Source: JAHEME01 sp034435035
GTDB taxonomy: Bacteria > Chloroflexota > Anaerolineae > Aggregatilineales > UBA3940
Reading direction: 5' to 3'
Assembly: GCA_034435035.1 (NCBI GenBank)
Contig: DAOTXW010000068.1
Span: forward strand, 62,001 to 126,000
Length of the DNA: 64,000 nt
Both the position numbers and the translations under genes were made by a program. Under the pieces are notes generated by a model that was given only the letters and a program-made list of their open reading frames with translations, searched no databases and was not told the origin of the DNA. Positions 16,402-24,836 of the stretch are shown here, in pieces. Position 1 is the stretch's first letter. Each line of letters opens with the position of its first letter.

Positions 16402-17715
16402 ATGGATAATCATCTACCCCGGCATCAGCGAATCCTGGCCATCTGCCTGGCGATGCTGATCGTCACGGCGGCCGCGCCGCCCACAGTTGCTGCTCAGGAC
16501 GCTTCCGGCCTGGAACAGAACGCCCGATCCATTTACGGTGAAAGTATCATCTTTCGCGTGCGTTCGACCGCATCGGTTCCACTCACAGGCGCGCGACTGA
16601 CTGTACAAGTGCAGGGGCGAGGAGAGCAGTTCGTTCAGTCAGTGCCCGTGAACGGAGCAGACATCGAGGTCACGACATCGATCAGCGTCCGGGAGGATCT
16701 CGCCCTGGAGCCAGTTGCTGGGCTCACGTACTACTGGGATGTCCAGGATTCCTCTGGACGCCAGCTCCGCAGCGCACCCGGGTTCCTCTGGTATGACGAC
16801 ACCAGTGTCGGATGGACGTGGGCTGCCGTGCAGGCAGACTCGGTGATAGTGCACACCGATGGGCGCAGCCCGGAGGTGAGCGAGGCCGCACAAACTATCG
16901 CCGCAGAAGCGCTGGAGGATGCACGACGTGCACTCGGCCAGGGCCTTGATGGCGATGTTCATGTGTACGTCTATCCGACACTCAGCCTGCTGGCGAATGC
17001 ACTGCGACTGCACGGCCTGCAGGTCACGGACTGGGTAGCCGCCTATGCCGTGCCTGATCAGCGCGTCGTTCTGGTGGCTGCAGAGGCGGGACCCGGGCTT
17101 GTGCCAGCCCTACAGCGGGACATCGCGCACCAGATGATGCACCTGGCAGTCCATCAGGCAGGCAACGGCTCTGCCCCGGCCTGGCTGGCGGAAGGGCTGG
17201 CGCTCTCAACAGCGCCCGAACCCGATACCAATCTGAGCGAGGTGCTGGAGGCCGCCCGCAGTGACAACGTAGTGCTGTCTCTCAGCACATTGTGTGGCCG
17301 GTCCTTTTCAGGCATGGCGCCCCGTGATGCAGCGCTGGCCTATGCACAGAGTCACAGCCTGGTGCAATACATTAACTCACGGTATGGAAGCTCACAGACT
17401 CAGGCGCTGGTCGCAGCCTACGCAGGTGGCCTCGGTTGTGATGATGGGGTGCAGCTTGCGCTGGGGATTAGTCTGACGGAGCTTGAGCAGCAGTGGCAGG
17501 CCGATCTGGCCCATCAGGAACCGTCATCCAGGCTGGGGCGTGCCGGATCGCTCGTACCGTGGGCTGCCATCTGGGTGCTCAGCCTGCTGCTGGCGCTGCT
17601 GTTCACCGCACCCCAGCCAACGCACTCCGAGGAGCGCCCGTTCTCGGATACGCGCCCCCGCCTTCGCCCGACCCAGCCTGGCAACACAGCTTCTGGAGGA
17701 AGCCATGGCAGATGA
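16402..17715 (+). CDS. Secreted, membrane-anchored peptidase-MA-like protein with altered zinc motif
   Basis: A signal peptide (residues 1-31, ending VAAQ) is followed by an Ig-like N-domain and a peptidase-MA-like domain of about residues 140-370, then a C-terminal membrane segment (about 390-408) and a basic tail. The HExxH zinc motif is HQMMH at 243-247, so the catalytic Glu is Gln; the third ligand Glu in WLAEGLA (264) is kept. Zinc may still bind but hydrolysis is doubtful. The end overlaps the acylphosphatase start by 11 bases. The family is common in Chloroflexota and uncharacterised there. Confidence 0.75.
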   Translation: MDNHLPRHQRILAICLAMLIVTAAAPPTVAAQDASGLEQNARSIYGESIIFRVRSTASVPLTGARLTVQVQGRGEQFVQSVPVNGADIEVTTSISVREDLALEPVAGLTYYWDVQDSSGRQLRSAPGFLWYDDTSVGWTWAAVQADSVIVHTDGRSPEVSEAAQTIAAEALEDARRALGQGLDGDVHVYVYPTLSLLANALRLHGLQVTDWVAAYAVPDQRVVLVAAEAGPGLVPALQRDIAHQMMHLAVHQAGNGSAPAWLAEGLALSTAPEPDTNLSEVLEAARSDNVVLSLSTLCGRSFSGMAPRDAALAYAQSHSLVQYINSRYGSSQTQALVAAYAGGLGCDDGVQLALGISLTELEQQWQADLAHQEPSSRLGRAGSLVPWAAIWVLSLLLALLFTAPQPTHSEERPFSDTRPRLRPTQPGNTASGGSHGR

Positions 17716-18007
17716 TCCGTCTGAGAGCCCGGTCAGGCGATTGCATGCAGTCGTCTCCGGGCGTGTGCAGGGAGTGAGCTTCCGCGCCTATACACAGTTG
17801 AGAGGGAGAGATCTCGGCCTCACCGGTTGGGTCAGGAATCTGCCGTCAGGCGCTGTGGAAGTGGTGGCCGAAGGTGACGCGGACTCCCTGTACGCTTTTG
17901 TCGAGTTCCTGCACGCCGGCCCGCCTTCCGCCCGCGTAGAGGACGTTCGCATTTCCTGGGTTGAGCCGTCCGGAGAGTTCTCCGATTTCGCCATCCGGTT
18001 CTTCTGA
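17705..18007 (+). CDS. acyP: Acylphosphatase
   Basis: Small enzyme that hydrolyses acyl phosphates. The 100-residue product has the family signature RVQGVSFRAYT with the phosphate-binding Arg, and GWVRNLPSG with the catalytic Asn, followed by VEVVAEGD. Gly in the usual VGFR is Ser here, a tolerated change. The ATG at 17705 sits behind a GGAGG ribosome site inside the end of the preceding gene. Confidence 0.93.
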   Translation: MADDPSESPVRRLHAVVSGRVQGVSFRAYTQLRGRDLGLTGWVRNLPSGAVEVVAEGDADSLYAFVEFLHAGPPSARVEDVRISWVEPSGEFSDFAIRFF

Positions 18008-18036
18008 GCATCCCTGGAGGCCGGTAATACATCCCC

Positions 18037-19293
18037 ATGCAAGCTAATCCGGAGACTCTGGCGTGGCGTATCCTGCTCGGTGCCTTCTCTGTATTCCTGC
18101 TGCTATGCGGTTCAACTATCTATGCCGCCCAGTGGTTCATTTTTCAATCCACGGTGGATATGCCAGTTGAAATGACCGTGGCACGCGGTACCGCTCAGAT
18201 CACCCTGCCGAATACAGGCGAACCGATCGCTGTAGCCGATCGGCGAGACGATCTGGTTCCGGGGGCAACGGTTCGCACCGATCCTAACACTCAGGCCGTG
18301 CTCACATTCCTTGACCAGCGCACGGAGCGGCCGATCGCCTCTATTGTGGTGTTCCGCGACACGCAGCTGACACTCACCACAGCCCGTGCCCCAAGGTTCG
18401 GGTTGAACAAGGCGCCCTACCAGGTGCAGGCACAGGTCAGCACGGGCCGTGTTGAAGTGCTGGTTCTGGATGCCGGCTCACGCCGCGCCCACATCGAGGT
18501 GCTCACGCCGCACACGTTTTCGCGAATGGAGGAGCAGGGGGAATATCTGGTCGATGTCTCCACCCGCCTGACCCGTGTGACGACTCGCACCGGCGGGGCG
18601 CTGGTCGTCGAGCATACCAGCGGGCGGCATGTCAACCTTGATCGCGATGAGCAGGTGACGGTCCACGCCGAAAACAGCGTGCTCGAACCAGTGCAGGCCG
18701 CACGAACCGTCGTGGCCAATGGCACATTTGAAGAGAGCTTTGATGTCGCCTGGCAGTTTTACAATGACCGCGAACCTCCGGGGGAGGCCTCCAGCGCGCT
18801 CTTCGACGGGCGGCCCGTGCTGGTTCTCGATCGATCTCAATCGCGCTTTCCCGGCACAGCCCTGGGGCATGGGGAAACAGGCATGGTCCAGCCGCTGGAT
18901 GTAGACCTCCGCTCCTTTGATGCACTCGAGCTGAGAGCCACCTTCTATATTGCTGAGCAGTCGTTATCAACCTGCGGAATCGCCGGGAGCGAATGCCCTA
19001 TGATGGTGCATATTCGCTACACCGACAGCCAGGGTCAGGTGCAGGATTTTCGGCATGGGTTCTACGCGACTCATGATCCCGGCCTGGGTTACCCGCTTGC
19101 CTGCAACACGTGCCGCAGTGATCATGACCGGATCAATGGCTCCAGCTGGTACACCTACGAGTCCGGGAATCTGCTCAGCCTGTTTCCTATCTCTCAGAAG
19201 CCGGTGCACCTTTCCGAGATCAGCTTCTATGCTTCCGGCCATGCCTATAAAGTATACGTCTCTGAGATGAACCTGCTGGTCTGGTCAGAATGA
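18037..19293 (+). CDS. Membrane-anchored FecR-domain protein with a C-terminal binding module
   Basis: The N-terminus has one membrane segment near residues 12-35. Residues of about 45-215 resemble the periplasmic FecR domain (VARGTAQI, a VPGATVRTDPNTQAVLTF stretch, VSTGRVEVLVL and HIEVLTPH). The last 190 residues form a galactose-binding-like beta domain with four Cys (STCGIAGSECP and LACNTCRS) that could form disulfides. No sigma factor gene is nearby, so a classical FecI-FecR pair is not supported. It is likely an extracytoplasmic surface protein of unknown ligand. Confidence 0.75.
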   Translation: MQANPETLAWRILLGAFSVFLLLCGSTIYAAQWFIFQSTVDMPVEMTVARGTAQITLPNTGEPIAVADRRDDLVPGATVRTDPNTQAVLTFLDQRTERPIASIVVFRDTQLTLTTARAPRFGLNKAPYQVQAQVSTGRVEVLVLDAGSRRAHIEVLTPHTFSRMEEQGEYLVDVSTRLTRVTTRTGGALVVEHTSGRHVNLDRDEQVTVHAENSVLEPVQAARTVVANGTFEESFDVAWQFYNDREPPGEASSALFDGRPVLVLDRSQSRFPGTALGHGETGMVQPLDVDLRSFDALELRATFYIAEQSLSTCGIAGSECPMMVHIRYTDSQGQVQDFRHGFYATHDPGLGYPLACNTCRSDHDRINGSSWYTYESGNLLSLFPISQKPVHLSEISFYASGHAYKVYVSEMNLLVWSE

Positions 19294-19340
19294 AGTCTGC
19301 CCGTTATTGGCGCAACCCATCCTGCCGGGGGTGAAAGCGT

Positions 19341-20624
19341 TTAGTCGGGCTCCGGTGGTTTCTCCAGGTCGAGTTCGCTCAGCAGCTGAGGCAGGTCATC
19401 TGGCTGTAGGGCGGTGACCGGGTAAAGGACCAGTCCGGGGTACCACATCTCCAGCCAGGGCATAATTGGCATTGGCCAGTCTGTTGGGTTGACGACTATC
19501 ACGCTGCGATGCGCCAGATCGCCGATACCGGCATCATCGGCGCTGAAGCCGACTGTCCACCGCCGACGTTCCCACTCTCCACTCTCCACCAGCGCACGCA
19601 GTAGATCACTGCCTGCCGTGGGCGGAAGCAGCACGTACACCCGGTGGTACTGGGCGCGCGGGCTTCCCCGCCCGGGCGCCGGCCCCCGGGTGGTGTCTGC
19701 CTCGCCAGTCGAGGCCAGGATGTGTGGCAGCGAGCTTACTGGCTGCGGCGGCAGAATATTGATGGTCGCACTGGTCGCCTGAATGCCCTCTGCGCGCAGG
19801 GTGACAGTATGTGGCCCATCCATGCGCGGCATAAATTCCCACCGCCAGACCTGCCCGCCACCGGACCCGCCTGCGCCGAGCTGTATCGCATCGACCGGGC
19901 CGCCTGGCCCATTGACGATCACCACCGGCTCTGCGAGCAGGTGCGTAGAGGAGACCTGAATGAGGACAGGCTCGCCTACCTGCTGGGTGGTGCTGCTGAG
20001 GGCTACACCGGCCTCCGGGTAGATCGGTGCGACGCCCGTTCCCTGAGGCATGACTTCCAGGACAGCATCATCCCAGAAAACAAGATTGTGTTTCTTGGGC
20101 CAGTCCGGGGCCGCGTAGAGAAACACGGTCACCTCGGGCAGACGCGAGGTTGCTTCGACCACAAACCCGGTGTCGTAGCTGTCGTAGACCGCCCGCTCGG
20201 CGGACCACACAACCCCCGGCGCAAAGGGATCCTCTCCGCCTGCCGGGTCGATGCCGACTCGCATCCGCACGTTGCCGGGGTCCAGGCTTCGCTCTGGGGT
20301 ATCCCCGTTGGAGCTCCAGGCATGGCCATAAGCTGTCAGCCTGAGTACCTGGCCGGTACCCACAGAAACCCGCTGCATCAGCCCCGCCGTATGGGTGGCC
20401 CAGTGTGTTCCGATCACCTGCGCGGCCTGGCCGCTGCGCACACGCCTCGGATCTTCCGTACGCAGTACCGGCCTGAAGAACGGCTGCCGGTTGCGCCAAT
20501 CAGGGTCATTCTGAACATGCGCCAGCCAGAACGGCGCCCAGCCTTCGGCTACCATCACATCAGGGGTATTCCGCCAGGCATAGTAGCTCTGGTCAAAGCT
20601 TGGATTCCTCAGCAGGTTAGCCAT
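19341..20624 (-). CDS. Protein with N-terminal carbohydrate-binding-like module, Ig-like domain and a C-terminal domain shared with the upstream M23 protein
   Basis: Residues 1-215 look like a jellyroll binding module (NLLRNPSFDQSYYAW start, VQRVSVGTGQVLRLTAYGHAW-like core). Residues of about 225-310 form an Ig-like domain. After a short Gly/Pro/Arg linker, residues 329-418 form an alpha/beta domain starting VYVLLPP, with SVIVVNP in the middle and PDDLPQLL at the end. This layout parallels the N-terminus of the next protein upstream. No signal peptide or membrane segment is visible. It is the second gene of a two-gene operon, 30 bases after the M23 gene. Function unknown; a binding subunit is a guess. 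Confidence 0.65.
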   Translation of the reverse strand: MANLLRNPSFDQSYYAWRNTPDVMVAEGWAPFWLAHVQNDPDWRNRQPFFRPVLRTEDPRRVRSGQAAQVIGTHWATHTAGLMQRVSVGTGQVLRLTAYGHAWSSNGDTPERSLDPGNVRMRVGIDPAGGEDPFAPGVVWSAERAVYDSYDTGFVVEATSRLPEVTVFLYAAPDWPKKHNLVFWDDAVLEVMPQGTGVAPIYPEAGVALSSTTQQVGEPVLIQVSSTHLLAEPVVIVNGPGGPVDAIQLGAGGSGGGQVWRWEFMPRMDGPHTVTLRAEGIQATSATINILPPQPVSSLPHILASTGEADTTRGPAPGRGSPRAQYHRVYVLLPPTAGSDLLRALVESGEWERRRWTVGFSADDAGIGDLAHRSVIVVNPTDWPMPIMPWLEMWYPGLVLYPVTALQPDDLPQLLSELDLEKPPEPD

Positions 20625-20654
20625 GAACCCGGTCCTTGTTCCTTGTCAGACGCA

Positions 20655-22310
20655 TCAGGCCCGCTCACCGATGATTCCCGGGATGGGCGTCAGCTTCCCC
20701 TCCTCAGTGCGCCACACCTCATTCCTGAACCCTGCACTGGCCGACAGCGTGGAACAGAATGCCGCTCCGATCCTCTCTTGCTGACGAAGATGGGACATAT
20801 AGCGTATATACTGTCCGGCCTTGGTTGCCGGATCAGCGGATGGAGAAGGATTGCAGAATTCCGTGATGAGCAGCAGTTTCCCGGGCCAGAGCTGACGGTA
20901 GTACTGATATCCAAGTCCGCCGTCAACAGCCATCATAGTCTCTTCATCCTGCCAGTAGCAGTGGCAGCCGATCCAGTCTGCCTGATCCACCACGAGGCCT
21001 GCACTCTCCAGAAATGCCCGATGATCGGCCCGCATTCCGGCCGTTGCGCCTGGCGACAGCCCTGGCCAGCCATAGCGGGCATCCGGGAAGTGCAGCCGGA
21101 GCAGTCCCACGACCTCCAGAAACCATTCTGCGAATGCCCTGCCAGAATCCCAGCTCAGGCCGTAGCCTTCGGGCCGGATATTCGGCTCATGATGCACTTC
21201 GAAGTAGCGCACACCTTGCTGATAGAAGCGCTCAAGGTCTCCAATCACCTGACTGGCGAACGCAGCCGGAGTGACACGCCGGCTGCGAAAATCGGCGCTA
21301 AGCTGAACGAGCAGAAATAACTCCGGATTCATTTGGAGAGCGCGAGCAGCATCCACGGGCGCAGATGAAGAGGTCAGCTTGAGGGCTTCGATACGGGCCA
21401 CCCGGGCTGCCTCCCAGTCGGCGTCTTCCATTGGGCCATCGACGCGAGCCTGCAGCCCGAACAGGCAGTGCGGGTATGCCCAGTCGTCTGCCGAACCCGG
21501 GAGTCGGCGCCTCTCGGGCGGCAGAACGAGATAGGGTGTTGGATCAATGATATCGTTCGGGTATGGCGTCCACCCCTGCGCCGTGGCACCCTCCTGCTTG
21601 AGCGTGAGATGCACATGGCTTCCCACCGCGTTGCCTGTGCTGTTTGCCAGACCGATCGTATCGCCGGCCCGGACGCGGGTTCCTGCGGTGACCAGCGCCC
21701 GATTCAGGTGGGCATAGGTGGTCGAATAGCCATCCTCATGGCGGATTCGAACATGAATCCCGTAGGGATGCCCACTACTGCCATCATGAACCAGATAGAC
21801 GATTCCCGCTGCACAGGCATAGACTCGACTGTTGATGGGAGCGCGGAAATCGATTCCCTCGTGGCCGGGTAGCCCCCATCGCCGGTAGATCTGGGGGCTT
21901 TCCCCGAAGCTCTGAGTAACCTCGCGATAGTCCGTTGGCCACTGAAGCTCCAGCCGCCCGCGTGAAGCACCGGCCGACAGGCGCGGGCCAGCCAGCCGAG
22001 TTCCCTGCTCCATCCGCCGGAGCAGCAGCGTGCGGAGGGCATCCGGTTCGGCTGCATCGATCAGGTCGATCTGCGCTGCAGGGGCTGCAGCGCGCAACCA
22101 GTCACGGATGTCCCCATAACCTTCATACGGTTCCACGCCTCCGATGACCACAGAGATGATCTGCCGTGGGTAATGGTATTGGGCGGCATTCTCCGGCGAA
22201 GGCGTCACCAGAATGCCATACTGCAGTGCATATTCACGGGCGGCTCCTACCCACGCCCAGTAGTTCTGCACTGGCAGCAGCAGCACATGGGGAGTCTCGT
22301 GATCAGACAT
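20655..22310 (-). CDS. M23 metallopeptidase fused to a GH-A-like glycosidase domain, no signal peptide
   Basis: Residues 8-100 are an alpha/beta domain of unknown role. Residues 120-265 are an M23 (LytM) peptidase: GHEGID gives His150 and Asp154, YAHLN gives His201, and SHVH gives His234, so all catalytic and zinc positions are present. Residues 275-545 resemble a TIM-barrel glycosidase of clan GH-A, with Glu375 in HHEPN as likely acid/base and Glu484 in LLITEF as likely nucleophile. M23 enzymes cut peptidoglycan peptides; the glycosidase substrate is unknown. No signal peptide is seen. First gene of a two-gene operon with a good promoter. Confidence 0.75.
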   Translation of the reverse strand: MSDHETPHVLLLPVQNYWAWVGAAREYALQYGILVTPSPENAAQYHYPRQIISVVIGGVEPYEGYGDIRDWLRAAAPAAQIDLIDAAEPDALRTLLLRRMEQGTRLAGPRLSAGASRGRLELQWPTDYREVTQSFGESPQIYRRWGLPGHEGIDFRAPINSRVYACAAGIVYLVHDGSSGHPYGIHVRIRHEDGYSTTYAHLNRALVTAGTRVRAGDTIGLANSTGNAVGSHVHLTLKQEGATAQGWTPYPNDIIDPTPYLVLPPERRRLPGSADDWAYPHCLFGLQARVDGPMEDADWEAARVARIEALKLTSSSAPVDAARALQMNPELFLLVQLSADFRSRRVTPAAFASQVIGDLERFYQQGVRYFEVHHEPNIRPEGYGLSWDSGRAFAEWFLEVVGLLRLHFPDARYGWPGLSPGATAGMRADHRAFLESAGLVVDQADWIGCHCYWQDEETMMAVDGGLGYQYYRQLWPGKLLLITEFCNPSPSADPATKAGQYIRYMSHLRQQERIGAAFCSTLSASAGFRNEVWRTEEGKLTPIPGIIGERA

Positions 22311-22386
22311 CGCGCAGCCTTCTTGAGGCGGTCAATCGTTCCACCCTGAGGTTGAGTGCCCGATCAGCGGGCAGCCCCAAGTGGTT

Positions 22387-22415
22387 ATGATAGTAGAGCC
22401 GGGCATCAGCGTCAA
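22387..22415 (-). promoter_or_regulatory. Candidate sigma-70 promoter of the M23/binding-module operon
   Basis: On the minus strand, TTGACG (22410-22415), a 17-base spacer and TATCAT (22387-22392). It lies about 77 bases upstream of the M23 gene start. Confidence 0.6.
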
Positions 22416-22441
22416 CCACCCTGCTGGCCGGGAGAGGCCGG

Positions 22442-22470
22442 TTGCCCGGCCAGCCCGGTACCTGTATAAT
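22442..22470 (+). promoter_or_regulatory. Candidate sigma-70 promoter of the zinc-ribbon membrane protein gene
   Basis: TTGCCC at 22442-22447, a 17-base spacer and TATAAT at 22465-22470. Transcription would start near 22477, two bases before the GTG at 22479. This favours the TTG at 22512, which has a GGGAGG ribosome site, as the true start. Confidence 0.65.
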
Positions 22471-22511
22471 CGCGACCCGTGCCTGAGCACGCCCGGAACG
22501 GGAGGTCTGGC

Positions 22512-23060
22512 TTGCCTTTCAATCTGCTGGTCGACTTCGAGCGGTTGAGCGGCGTTCTGGTTGCCGTGGTTTCGCTGGCTGCTGCGGTTGGAACAGCCCT
22601 GTGGATATCCATGATCATCTGGACGTATCGCGATATGCGATCGCGCTCGCGGGATGTGTTTGCCCAGATACTGGCCGCAGCGGTTGTCGCGGTGCTGAGC
22701 GTGCCCGGTCTGCTCGTTTATCTGATTCTGCGCCCCCGCGAGACTCTGGCCGAGCAGTACGAACGCGCACTGGAAGAAGAGGCGCTGCTTCAGGAAATCG
22801 AGGAAAAGAAGGTTTGCACAGGCTGCGGCCACCCCACCCGCGAAGGCTGGGTTATATGTCCGTACTGCCACACGCGGCTGCGCAAGCCCTGCCAGGTCTG
22901 CGGCCAACTCCTTGAACTGCCCTGGAGCGTGTGCCCGTACTGCGAGCATCCGCAGAGCGACCTTCCCTCCGCGCGGCGCGCCGCAGGCTCAGCGCCGGAT
23001 CCGCGCGTTGGATCGACCTCCTACCTGGACGATCAGCCGGAGGGCGGCTTTCCCACCTGA
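22512..23060 (+). CDS. Membrane protein with a cytoplasmic double zinc ribbon
   Basis: Two hydrophobic segments (near residues 10-30 and 50-72) are followed by an acidic helix (EQYERALEEEALLQEIEEKK) and two zinc-ribbon units with four CxxC pairs: CTGCGHPT, CPYCHTR, CQVCGQ and CPYCEHP. The tail is disordered. Double zinc-ribbon proteins of this layout are common in Chloroflexota and uncharacterised. The TTG start at 22512 was chosen from the GGGAGG site six bases upstream and the promoter position; a GTG at 22479 would add 11 residues. Confidence 0.8.
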   Translation: MPFNLLVDFERLSGVLVAVVSLAAAVGTALWISMIIWTYRDMRSRSRDVFAQILAAAVVAVLSVPGLLVYLILRPRETLAEQYERALEEEALLQEIEEKKVCTGCGHPTREGWVICPYCHTRLRKPCQVCGQLLELPWSVCPYCEHPQSDLPSARRAAGSAPDPRVGSTSYLDDQPEGGFPT

Positions 23061-23065
23061 GATCG

Positions 23066-23104
23066 CTGCGGGCCAGCGATGCAGCAGGGGGCGCTGGCCC
23101 GCAG
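23066..23104. terminator. Stem-loop between convergent genes, probable bidirectional terminator
   Basis: A perfect 13-bp inverted repeat (23066-23078 and 23092-23104) encloses a 13-base loop, just after the zinc-ribbon stop and just after the enolase stop. There is no T run, so termination strength is uncertain. Confidence 0.55.
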
Positions 23105-23121
23105 GCACGCGGTGCGATTCC

Positions 23122-24420
23122 TTACCCACGCCGCAGATTGGTGAACGCTGCCATCCCGGGATAAACCGCTGCTGCCCCCAGCGCCTGCTCGATGCGAAGC
23201 AGCTGATTGTACTTTGCAACACGGTCACTGCGAGCCGGTGATCCTGTCTTAATCTGCCCGGTATTAAGGGCTACTGCCAGGTCGGCGATGGTTGAATCTT
23301 CGGTCTCGCCGCTGCGGTGCGAGATGACAGTGGTCCAGCCATGCCGGTGTGCCAGATCGGTCGCCGCAATGGACTCGGTCAGGGTGCCAATCTGGTTCAC
23401 TTTCATCAGCAGCGAATTGCACGCCCCCAGCGCCAGCGCCTGGCGAATGCGCCCGGTGTTTGTCACCAGCAGATCATCCCCCACGATCTGGATGCGGCTG
23501 GCCAGTCGCTCCGTCATCAGCACCCAGGAATCCCAGTCGTCCTCCGCCAGGCCATCCTCAATGGAGATAATAGGGTATTGATCTACCAGGCGCACATAGA
23601 AGTCCACCATCTCGGCCCCGGTAAGGACACGCCCCTCTTTCTTCAGATGATACCTGCCATCCTCATAGATCTCGCTGGCTGCGGGATCCAGGGCAATCAT
23701 GATCTGTTCGCCCGGGGTATATCCGGCTGCCCGGATGGCTTCCAGAATCACCTCTACCGCAGCCTCATTGCTGTCAAGGCTGGGCGCAAAGCCGCCTTCA
23801 TCACCCACGTTGGTGCTGTGCCCCTTCCCCTTCAGTACCTTGCCCAATGCGTGATAGATTTCAGCCCCCCAGCGCAGCGCCTCGGCGAAGCTGGTTGCAC
23901 CGACCGGCATAATCATGAATTCCTGAAGGTCGGTGCTGTTAGAAGCATGCTTGCCGCCGTTGAGGATATTCATCATCGGTACGGGCAGCACATGCGCATT
24001 GACGCCGCCCACATAGCGATACAGCGGAACGCCCAGGCTGCGAGCAGACGCCCGCGCAACCGCCAGCGACACCCCGAGGATCGCATTTGCGCCCAGCCGT
24101 TCCTTGGTGGGGGTCCCATCCAGATCCTGAATCATCATGAGGTCAATGCCAGCCTGGTCTGTCGACTCCAGCCCCACGAGGGCCTCGGCCAGTTTGCCAT
24201 TGACATTGCTGACAGCCTTGGTTACCCCCTTACCACCATAGCGTTGCTTGTCGCCATCGCGCAGCTCCAGGGCTTCATGGGCGCCGGTTGAGGCACCAGA
24301 TGGCACAATCGCGCTGCCCGATGCTCCATCCTCAAGCACTACCTCGACTTCGACAGTGGGATTCCCACGCGAGTCAAGCACCTCGCGTCCATAGATCGCT
24401 GTGATCTTGGCCATGCTCAC
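23122..24420 (-). CDS. eno: Enolase (phosphopyruvate hydratase)
   Basis: Glycolytic enzyme that interconverts 2-phosphoglycerate and phosphoenolpyruvate. It has the N-terminal AREVLDSRG-type motif, SGASTGAHEALELRD, the catalytic loop GDEGGFAPSL, the metal ligands in the VALDPAASE and ISIEDGL stretches, LMKVNQIGT with the catalytic Lys, and SHRSGETEDSTIADLAV. Length of 432 residues is standard. The start may be GTG 24420 or ATG 24414; an AAGGA site precedes both. Confidence 0.97.
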   Translation of the reverse strand: MSMAKITAIYGREVLDSRGNPTVEVEVVLEDGASGSAIVPSGASTGAHEALELRDGDKQRYGGKGVTKAVSNVNGKLAEALVGLESTDQAGIDLMMIQDLDGTPTKERLGANAILGVSLAVARASARSLGVPLYRYVGGVNAHVLPVPMMNILNGGKHASNSTDLQEFMIMPVGATSFAEALRWGAEIYHALGKVLKGKGHSTNVGDEGGFAPSLDSNEAAVEVILEAIRAAGYTPGEQIMIALDPAASEIYEDGRYHLKKEGRVLTGAEMVDFYVRLVDQYPIISIEDGLAEDDWDSWVLMTERLASRIQIVGDDLLVTNTGRIRQALALGACNSLLMKVNQIGTLTESIAATDLAHRHGWTTVISHRSGETEDSTIADLAVALNTGQIKTGSPARSDRVAKYNQLLRIEQALGAAAVYPGMAAFTNLRRG

Positions 24421-24836
24421 ATCATCCTTTCAGGGATTATCCAGACAAGAGGAGATGCCGGGAGACTCCCCGACCCGCGGGGATATCTCCACAGCCGATC
24501 ATAGTACAGCAACGCTGGCCGAACAAGAGGAAAAAGGCTCAGTAATGACATTCTTCATCCCAAAAGGGTGTATCCGTTGGAGAGGCCGTAACGACCGGGT
24601 GATCCAGACAGCCCGAACCACGGCGGTCAGAGGCAAAAGCAGGCAGCCCGTCAAGTGACCGGTGACACGCTCCGCATTTGCCCATGGAGACATGCAGTCA
24701 TGCCCCTGTTCCACCCGTCCCCGGCCCCTTCCACCTCCCCCTGCCCCGTGGTTGGCGCAGCGGTGCCGTGCACGCTAAAATCCGATTCCCTGCGGTAGGG
24801 GATTCGACGGACCTGGCAGTGGGCGCGGGTTGACAT
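24421..24836. other. 416-bp intergenic region between divergent eno and mnmA
   Basis: No protein gene is supported here; the short open frames show no recognisable sequence and poor ribosome sites. No tRNA, SRP RNA, tmRNA or RNase P motif was seen by eye. The right side holds a candidate mnmA promoter and, just after it, an imperfect stem near 24783-24812. On the minus strand a TACTAT hexamer near 24500 could be the enolase -10 but no well-spaced -35 was found. Confidence 0.4.
24752..24781 (+). promoter_or_regulatory. Candidate sigma-70 promoter of mnmA
   Basis: TTGGCG at 24752-24757, an 18-base spacer and TAAAAT at 24776-24781, 55 bases upstream of the mnmA ATG. Confidence 0.45.

Noticed and set aside
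19644..21320. 558-codon plus-strand open frame
   Set aside because: It crosses both minus-strand genes of the M23 cassette, whose motifs are clear. The translated frame is His/Arg/Pro-rich and has no signature.
23317..24291. 324-codon plus-strand open frame over enolase
   Set aside because: Antisense to enolase; no motif and a shadow-like composition.
24401..24658. 85-codon plus-strand open frame in the eno-mnmA gap
   Set aside because: It begins inside enolase, has no ribosome site and no recognisable sequence.
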